The notes under the pieces are model-generated. The model searched no databases and was not told where the DNA came from. It worked only from the letters and a program-made list of their open reading frames with translations. From the NCBI GenBank assembly GCA_035283845.1, contig DATESZ010000182.1, positions 1 to 8,192 on the forward strand: a DNA stretch of 8,192 nucleotides, given 5' to 3'. This DNA comes from DATESZ01 sp035283845. Lineage in GTDB: Bacteria; Desulfobacterota; Syntrophia; Syntrophales; JACQWR01. Positions 1 to 3,713 of this stretch are shown here, piece by piece. The translations under genes and the position numbers were made by a program. Within the stretch, counting starts at the first letter, position 1, and each line of letters opens with the position of its first letter.

Positions 1-426
1 TGTAGTCGCCAGTAGCATAGGCAGCGGCCATTGCGGCCTTGGAATCTGCAATGGTGTCGCGATAGCTTTCAAGTGGCCGCGCCATGGGCCGCCGTTGGGC
101 ACGAGGGATTTCGGCAATCGCGGATCGGTCGGTAACTAAAACTTGCATGCTTTTCACGAACGCCTCCGAACCCAGATAGATCTGTCCGTGCAAGAAATCC
201 CACGCGCTGGGCTGGCCAACCCCAGCCCGGACGAAGTCCATATAAGCCATCTGGTCATCTGGCACCAAGCATGGCATGCCCAATTGAACCGTTTACAAAC
301 GCCACCGAAAATTTCCAGCCATAAGTACCGGTCTGCCTCGCAGAGGGAAATATCCTCACGACGATCACCACGCGAAGTCACATGGTAGAGACCGCCCGCC
401 AGTCCTATTCTCAAAGGTCTTGCCAT
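1..426 (-). pseudogene. REP-associated tyrosine transposase (RAYT, Y1_Tnp) with internal deletion; runs off the left edge
   Basis: The N-terminal part, read from the ATG at 426, begins MARPLRIG and continues GGLYHVTSRGDRRED and FNWACHAWCQMT, the opening of RAYT/IS200-like tyrosine transposases. Intact relatives then have the metal-binding NHYHLL (HUH) motif and, further on, the catalytic tyrosine. Here the frame runs into unrelated residues and stops near 154. From about 256 down to 1 a different minus-strand frame gives the family's C-terminal region: DFVRAGVGQPSAW, GQIYLGSEAFV, EIPRAQRRP, then AMAAAYATGDY. A block of very roughly 130 residues holding the active site is therefore missing and the two ends are joined out of frame. 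The joint lies at a short direct repeat, CATCTGG at 248-254 and again at 256-262, which suggests deletion between short repeats. Such transposases are single-copy genes thought to act on REP-type palindromes. This copy cannot be catalytic. The 3' end lies outside the window. Confidence 0.88.
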
Positions 427-452
427 AATTTATAATGGCTGAGAAATTGTTT

Positions 453-471
453 GATTGCAAGGCTTGACCCC
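453..471. repeat. Candidate RAYT-associated palindromic motif
   Basis: Just upstream of the broken transposase the top strand reads GCAAGGCTTGACCCC. It contains a perfect short palindrome CAAG-G-CTTG (458-466) followed by GACCCC. On the transposase strand this is GGGGTCAAGCCTTGC. Motifs of the type GGGGTCA(A/G)GCCTTG are often found beside RAYT genes and may be their recognition sites. That link is from general knowledge. Only one copy is visible here, because the other side of the element is outside the window. Confidence 0.4.
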
Positions 472-487
472 AAATCCCATTCAATCC

Positions 488-781
488 TTATTGGTTTGCT
501 GTGGGTTTTCTCTTCCGTTCCATCCAATTCGGAAGTGATGTTCGGGTCGCTTCGGAATAAAGAGTCTCTGGGGCAATATCTATCTCGTCCTGCCATGAAA
601 GGACCCCAAGATCTTGGTTTATTTTGAAGTTTTTAAAGAAAGCAATATCCTTGAAACGATCAAAGACACCCCCTCTGGTGAGGTACACTGAGAAATCCAC
701 AATCCCGTTACTCCCATCGTCAAATGTCACTTCAATCTTATACTCGTCTTTATAGGAAGCAGAAACTACATCATGTATCAT
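488..781 (-). CDS. DUF2442 domain protein
   Basis: A 97-residue protein whose body matches the DUF2442 pattern: a start like MIHDVVSASY, then YKIEVTFDDGSNGIVDF (about 14-30), a GGVFDRFKD turn, FFKNFKI, LGVLSWQDEIDIAPETLYSEA near residues 59-76, and a basic tail (ERKRKP). The family is small, cytoplasmic and of unknown biochemistry. It is often the antitoxin-like partner of a DUF4160 protein. No DUF4160 gene is visible; its neighbour is a YggL-type gene. The start codon overlaps the stop of that gene as ATGA (778-781), and AGGAG lies about seven bases upstream of the ATG inside the preceding gene, so translational coupling is likely. It is the last gene of the minus-strand cluster; about 60 bases then separate it from the broken transposase. 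Family call firm, role unknown. Confidence 0.85.
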   Translation of the reverse strand: MIHDVVSASYKDEYKIEVTFDDGSNGIVDFSVYLTRGGVFDRFKDIAFFKNFKINQDLGVLSWQDEIDIAPETLYSEATRTSLPNWMERKRKPTANQ

Positions 782-1125
782 TGTTGATCTCCTTCTATGC
801 CAACATCCTCGAAGTTCCCATGCCAGATGTCGAACTCCTCACCCATTCTCCAGCCGTGAACATCAGGTCGAGCATCGAGCCATGCCGTGATCTTCTTCAA
901 CCTACCGTCAGGATCGTCCACGCGTCGGCCAAGCTCAATGATCACGTCAAGCCTATCTTCATTTCCGCCTCCACCGCAGTAGCATCCAGCCGCTTCGATG
1001 GCTTCCATGATGAAGGCGTCAAGGAACTCGTCGAATCCGTCCTTCCGGTTTCGGGTGACGATGAGATGCCGTCCCCATTCGGTGAACTCGCGATAATGCT
1101 TTTTCTTGCGGAGTCGCTTCTTCAT
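778..1125 (-). CDS. yggL: YggL-type 50S ribosome-binding protein
   Basis: A 115-residue protein that aligns end to end with what I recall of E. coli YggL (DUF469). The basic start KKRLRKKKHYREFTEWG matches RLRKKMHIDEFQELG. FIMEAIEAAGCYCGGGG (38-54) matches FINEVIEPNKLAFDGSG. The end AWLDARPDVHGWRMGEEFDIWHG (81-103) matches the WLEER...ELFDVWWD ending. YggL of E. coli associates with the 50S subunit; its exact role is unsettled. About twelve residues follow the usual end of the family (NFEDVGIEGDQQ), an acidic tail. Its stop overlaps the start of the DUF2442 gene by four bases. A possible 41-residue ORF ends five bases upstream, leaving only a weak purine-rich ribosome binding site (GAAAGATGAAGAG). 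Placement beside a toxin-antitoxin-like pair and an ADP-ribosylglycohydrolase is unusual for this family. Confidence 0.82.
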   Translation of the reverse strand: MKKRLRKKKHYREFTEWGRHLIVTRNRKDGFDEFLDAFIMEAIEAAGCYCGGGGNEDRLDVIIELGRRVDDPDGRLKKITAWLDARPDVHGWRMGEEFDIWHGNFEDVGIEGDQQ

Positions 1126-1129
1126 CTCT

Positions 1130-1255
1130 TCATCTTTCAGACCGGAAGTGCTGCGTCACGCACGAGAGTGCCGTGTCGCAAACACGCTGCAACTCACTGT
1201 CGATCTCATAATACTGGGTTGCATCATCGCCCGATTTTTTGGCGATCCGCTGCAT
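1130..1255 (-). CDS. Possible small protein of 41 residues, unrecognised
   Basis: The 139-base gap between the ADP-ribosylglycohydrolase stop and the yggL-type start contains an open frame on the same strand. It starts ATG nine bases after the upstream stop and ends TGA four bases before the yggL-type ATG. The protein begins MQRIAKKSGDDATQYYEIDS and ends ALSCVTQHFRSER. It is polar, with two cysteines, no membrane segment and no motif I recognise. GAGGG lies directly against the ATG, closer than a good Shine-Dalgarno sequence. In favour of a real gene: it fills the gap almost exactly and has the same direction as its neighbours. Against: it is short, has no recognised family and has a poor ribosome binding site. 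Confidence 0.35.
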   Translation of the reverse strand: MQRIAKKSGDDATQYYEIDSELQRVCDTALSCVTQHFRSER

Positions 1256-1264
1256 GCCCTCGGG

Positions 1265-2041
1265 TCATTTTCTTTCACAGCATTTCTCCATGAACTCTCT
1301 CGTAATCTTTCCAAGTCGTTCATCAAGAATGTCATACACTTTACTCACAATTGGTTCAGGGACGCCGCCATAAAAGGCTTGGGCTATGCCGCCCGTAATG
1401 CACGCCAAGGTATCAGTATCTCCGCCAAGTGACACGGCCGTTCTGATGGCATCCTCGAAATCGGTCGAGTCAATAAATGCGCGGATTGCCTGGGGGACTG
1501 TTCCTTGCGACGAGACGTCAAATTTATAAGACGGGCGGATGTTATCGACGTGCTTGCTCAGGTCATATTGAAATTCTGTCTCGGCGAAATCCTTGATCTC
1601 GGCCTTGGACTTGCCCGTTCGGGCAAGAAATATCGCTGCAGCCGTTGCCTGTCCACCTTTTATGCCTTCGGGGTGATTGTGTGTGATTTCAGTAAAGTCA
1701 ATTGCTTTCTGCAAGATGGTATCGAGATCGTTGTAGGCATATCCGACAGGACTGATGCGCATGGCCGCACCATTTCCCCAACTGTTATATGGCTCTGCCC
1801 CCTCGCTCTGCGCCCATCTATGGAAACTGCCCCCATATCCGCCGTTGGGATACCAACGGTAGAATTTCTTCAGATTATCAACATAGCTTACCCCCGTCAG
1901 AATCGAGTCCGCTAAGGCGATTGTCAGAATCGAATCGTCTGTGAAGAAACACTTGGTGGAAAACAGCGTAAACGCCTTGGTCTTTATGTTGTCCCACTCG
2001 TACACCGAGCCAATGATGTCACCCGCAATTGCGCCAATCAT
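1265..2041 (-). CDS. ADP-ribosylglycohydrolase family protein (ARH/DraG type)
   Basis: A 258-residue protein with the family layout. GAIAGDIIGSVYE (3-15) opens the fold with its conserved Glu15. FTDDS (33-37) gives the first magnesium-binding group (Thr34, Asp35, Asp36). SWGNGAAMRISPVG (87-100) and THNHPEGIKGGQATAAAIFLAR (120-141) are the central conserved helices. SLGGDTDT (204-211) supplies the second metal group (Asp208, Asp210, Thr211). All visible metal ligands are present, so it is probably active. Such enzymes remove ADP-ribose from proteins or nucleic acids or cleave related metabolites; the substrate cannot be read from the sequence. AAAGGA precedes the ATG by seven bases. The start lies 24 bases after the zinc-finger antitoxin-like gene, so co-transcription is likely. 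No ADP-ribosyltransferase is visible in the window, so this is not a DraT/DraG pair here. Confidence 0.92.
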   Translation of the reverse strand: MIGAIAGDIIGSVYEWDNIKTKAFTLFSTKCFFTDDSILTIALADSILTGVSYVDNLKKFYRWYPNGGYGGSFHRWAQSEGAEPYNSWGNGAAMRISPVGYAYNDLDTILQKAIDFTEITHNHPEGIKGGQATAAAIFLARTGKSKAEIKDFAETEFQYDLSKHVDNIRPSYKFDVSSQGTVPQAIRAFIDSTDFEDAIRTAVSLGGDTDTLACITGGIAQAFYGGVPEPIVSKVYDILDERLGKITREFMEKCCERK

Positions 2042-2065
2042 CTAATCATCCTTTCGTGCCTAAAA

Positions 2066-2359
2066 TCAGCCGGCGCTTTTAGCGATCGGCTGCATTTGCT
2101 TGTTAAGCCATTCCTTATCTACCGCAAATGCCTGCCCTAAAGGATCAAAACCGGAAAGATCTTGCTTTTTTAATTTATTCCTGATTTTTTCAAACAATCT
2201 TACGGTTTCCTCAGCATATAATCGCTCACCACAATGGAGACACACTTCAGCATGGATTTGTAAAACAGCAGTGTGGTTTCCTCCATGCAAAATCTTTTCG
2301 ACTACCTTCTCTTTTAATTCACCCCCACAAACGGGGCATTTCTCAAAAGGTAACGTCAT
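2066..2359 (-). CDS. YgiT/MqsA-type zinc-finger protein, probable antitoxin
   Basis: A 97-residue protein beginning MTLPFEKCPVCGG, with two CxxC pairs at Cys8/Cys11 and Cys40/Cys43, spaced as in the YgiT-type zinc finger of MqsA antitoxins. After ERLYAEETVRLFEKIRNKLKK comes a short tail (FDPLGQAFAVDKEWLNKQMQ) and no helix-turn-helix. It thus resembles only the toxin-binding N-terminal half of MqsA and may not bind DNA itself. The frame is open upstream to 2431, but the ATG at 2359 is the likely start: AGGAGGGGAAA sits just ahead of it, the family begins here, and the ATG overlaps the stop of the DUF4258 gene as ATGA (2356-2359). It probably neutralises that upstream protein; the pairing is known in other genomes. 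Confidence 0.85.
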   Translation of the reverse strand: MTLPFEKCPVCGGELKEKVVEKILHGGNHTAVLQIHAEVCLHCGERLYAEETVRLFEKIRNKLKKQDLSGFDPLGQAFAVDKEWLNKQMQPIAKSAG

Positions 2360-2670
2360 TTTCCCCTCCTTATTCGAAAATTGATCCAACGATCTGGATC
2401 GGGCCGATATACTGTTATCAAAACCGCCCACCGGCTATTTTCATTATAAGCCCATACACTATGAACAGCATCACCGCTAAAAATCTGACCATTTATTAAA
2501 CAGCTTGGATATGGTTTGTCATTAGGATATTGTTCGATTATCTCGCCCTGCGAGACCGAGAAAAATATTTCATCAAAAATTAAATCGTCTGTCTCCGCCT
2601 CTTCGTCAGCATGATCCGTTATCCTAATGCGATTATTTTGGATCGAGTCTATAATATCTTCAATTCCCAT
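2356..2670 (-). CDS. DUF4258 protein, probable toxin of a TA pair
   Basis: A 104-residue protein with the DUF4258 pattern: ITDHADEEAETDDL (17-30, His20) near the start, SQGEIIEQYPNDKPYPSCLING (about 40-61) in the middle, a second histidine in DAVHSVWAY (His70), and ITVYRPDPDRW (85-95) near the end. DUF4258 proteins have a small RelE/ParE-like or BrnT-like look and are commonly encoded directly before a YgiT-type zinc-finger gene, as here. A toxic or RNase activity is inferred from the family setting, not seen. The toxin-first order and the four-base ATGA overlap with the next gene resemble mqsRA. The ribosome binding site is weak (GATGGAATTTT before the ATG). It is the first gene of the minus-strand cluster; the AT-rich gap upstream holds candidate promoter and operator sequences. 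Confidence 0.85.
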   Translation of the reverse strand: MGIEDIIDSIQNNRIRITDHADEEAETDDLIFDEIFFSVSQGEIIEQYPNDKPYPSCLINGQIFSGDAVHSVWAYNENSRWAVLITVYRPDPDRWINFRIRRGK

Positions 2671-2695
2671 AAAATTCCATCATTGGCTTAACAAT

Positions 2696-2723
2696 ATAAT
2701 ATACATGACACGTTTTTTGTGGA
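2696..2723 (-). promoter_or_regulatory. Candidate promoter of the TA-led cluster
   Basis: On the minus strand, TATTAT (2696-2701) matches the -10 consensus at five of six bases, with TCCACA (2718-2723; four of six) 16 bases upstream. This would give a leader of roughly 20 bases before the DUF4258 start. A second possibility further upstream has a perfect TTGACA at 2780-2785 but only a poor -10 (TACAGA) at the right distance. The 203-base gap 2671-2873 is strikingly AT-rich compared with purQ. Weak evidence individually. Confidence 0.35.
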
Positions 2724-2732
2724 CGTGTGATG
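2704..2732. promoter_or_regulatory. Imperfect inverted repeat, candidate operator
   Basis: CATGACACGT (2704-2713) and ACGTGTGATG (2723-2732) are reverse complements at nine of ten positions, around a nine-base spacer TTTTTGTGG. The repeat lies 34 bases upstream of the DUF4258 start and covers the spacer and -35 side of the candidate promoter, where a repressor would act. It does not match the MqsA palindrome I know (AACCT/AGGTT type). The antitoxin-like protein here lacks a DNA-binding domain, so the binding protein, if any, is unknown. Confidence 0.4.
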
Positions 2733-2873
2733 GTGATTTTGTGGAAACTGGCATAATCTGTAAACAACTTTATCAATAATGTCAAAGAATTTTGGTGAAC
2801 AAATCTGCAAAATATACTTATTATCAGAACAAGCGTATTATGCATTGATGGGGCTTAAAGCGTCGGCTAAGGA

Positions 2874-3704
2874 TCAAGAGTGAACTTCATTTCTTATGAA
2901 ATCAACGGCGTTTCTGAAGATGGCAAGTCCCATCCCTTCTTCGGGCAGTTTTTCCCTGGTCCAGCGGGGGTGGTTCGTGTAGTGGAGATAGGCTTCCGGG
3001 TGGGGCATGAGGCCAAAAATCCGTCCCGTTTCGTTACAGATGCCGGCGATGGCGTCCACGGAGCCGTTGGGATTGGCAGGATAATCCATCGCTGCCCAGT
3101 TGTAACCCACATGGCTGTATTGAATGGCGATGGCGCCGCGGCGATTCAGTTTTTTCCGGGTTTCCTCGTCTTTTGTGATAAATTTACCCTCTCCATGACG
3201 CACCGGCAGGTAGATGCCTTGAATGCCCCGTGTAAAAATGCAGGGAGAATCGCCGTTTATCTGCAGGTACACCCAGCGGTCTTCAAAACGGCCCGAGTCA
3301 TTGAAGGTGAGCGTTGCCGTCTGCTCGCCGTATTTTCCGTCAAAGCCGGGGAGCATGCCTAACTTTACCAGCAACTGAAATCCGTTGCAGACGCCGAGGA
3401 TGAGCTTGCCCTGCCCGACGAATCGAGTGATCTGGTCGAATAACTTTTCCTCTTTCCCGGCAATTGCCGCGTGCAGGAACCGGTTGGCACCTGCCTTGGC
3501 CGAACCAAGATCGTCGCCGTCGAGAAAACCGCCGGGCAGATTGAGAAAGTCGTAATAATCGAGGCTTTTTTCACCCCAGAGGAGGGCGCTCAAATGGACG
3601 ATATCCACCTCGTCGGCGCCCGCGAGGCGGCAGGCATGAGCCATTTCCATTTCGCAGTTCGTGCCGTTTCCCGTAATAACGATTGCTTTTACGTTCTTTG
3701 CCAT
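2874..3704 (-). CDS. purQ: Phosphoribosylformylglycinamidine synthase, glutaminase subunit PurQ (long form)
   Basis: A 276-residue class I glutamine amidotransferase. It hydrolyses glutamine and passes ammonia to PurL for conversion of FGAR to FGAM in purine synthesis. The nucleophile is Cys106 in LILGVCNGFQ (101-110); the rest of the triad is His235 and Glu237 in GLMPHPEAY. The start AIVITGNGTNCEMEMAHA and FLNLPGGFLDGDD (53-65) are family hallmarks. The typical stand-alone PurQ is about 225-230 residues. This one has extra sequence between the two active-site blocks and a tail with HYTNHPRWTREKLPEEGMG, as in the long forms that pair with large PurL proteins. It begins nine bases after the purL stop with only a purine-rich A/G stretch as ribosome binding site, so coupling to purL translation is likely. 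No convincing terminator follows it; readthrough toward the TA cluster is possible. Confidence 0.96.
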   Translation of the reverse strand: MAKNVKAIVITGNGTNCEMEMAHACRLAGADEVDIVHLSALLWGEKSLDYYDFLNLPGGFLDGDDLGSAKAGANRFLHAAIAGKEEKLFDQITRFVGQGKLILGVCNGFQLLVKLGMLPGFDGKYGEQTATLTFNDSGRFEDRWVYLQINGDSPCIFTRGIQGIYLPVRHGEGKFITKDEETRKKLNRRGAIAIQYSHVGYNWAAMDYPANPNGSVDAIAGICNETGRIFGLMPHPEAYLHYTNHPRWTREKLPEEGMGLAIFRNAVDFIRNEVHS

Positions 3705-3713
3705 TCTTTTTTC

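Noticed and set aside
724..1293. Plus-strand open frame of 189 codons
   Set aside because: It lies opposite the DUF2442 and YggL-type genes, which match known families; its own translation matches nothing.
1265..2041. DraT/DraG-type regulation of nitrogenase
   Set aside because: No ADP-ribosyltransferase or nif gene is in the window; family membership alone does not give this function.
2360..2431. Upstream ATG at 2431 giving 24 extra residues to the zinc-finger protein
   Set aside because: It lies inside the DUF4258 gene, the extra residues are not family-like, and the ATG at 2359 has a strong AGGAGG and an ATGA overlap.
2660..2845. Minus-strand 61-codon frame upstream of the DUF4258 gene
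   Set aside because: It covers the promoter region and overlaps the DUF4258 start. Its composition follows the AT-rich DNA and it has no ribosome binding site that I can see.
2848..2873. GCTTTAAGC palindrome just downstream of purQ as a terminator
   Set aside because: The stem is only four base pairs and no T run follows on the minus strand.
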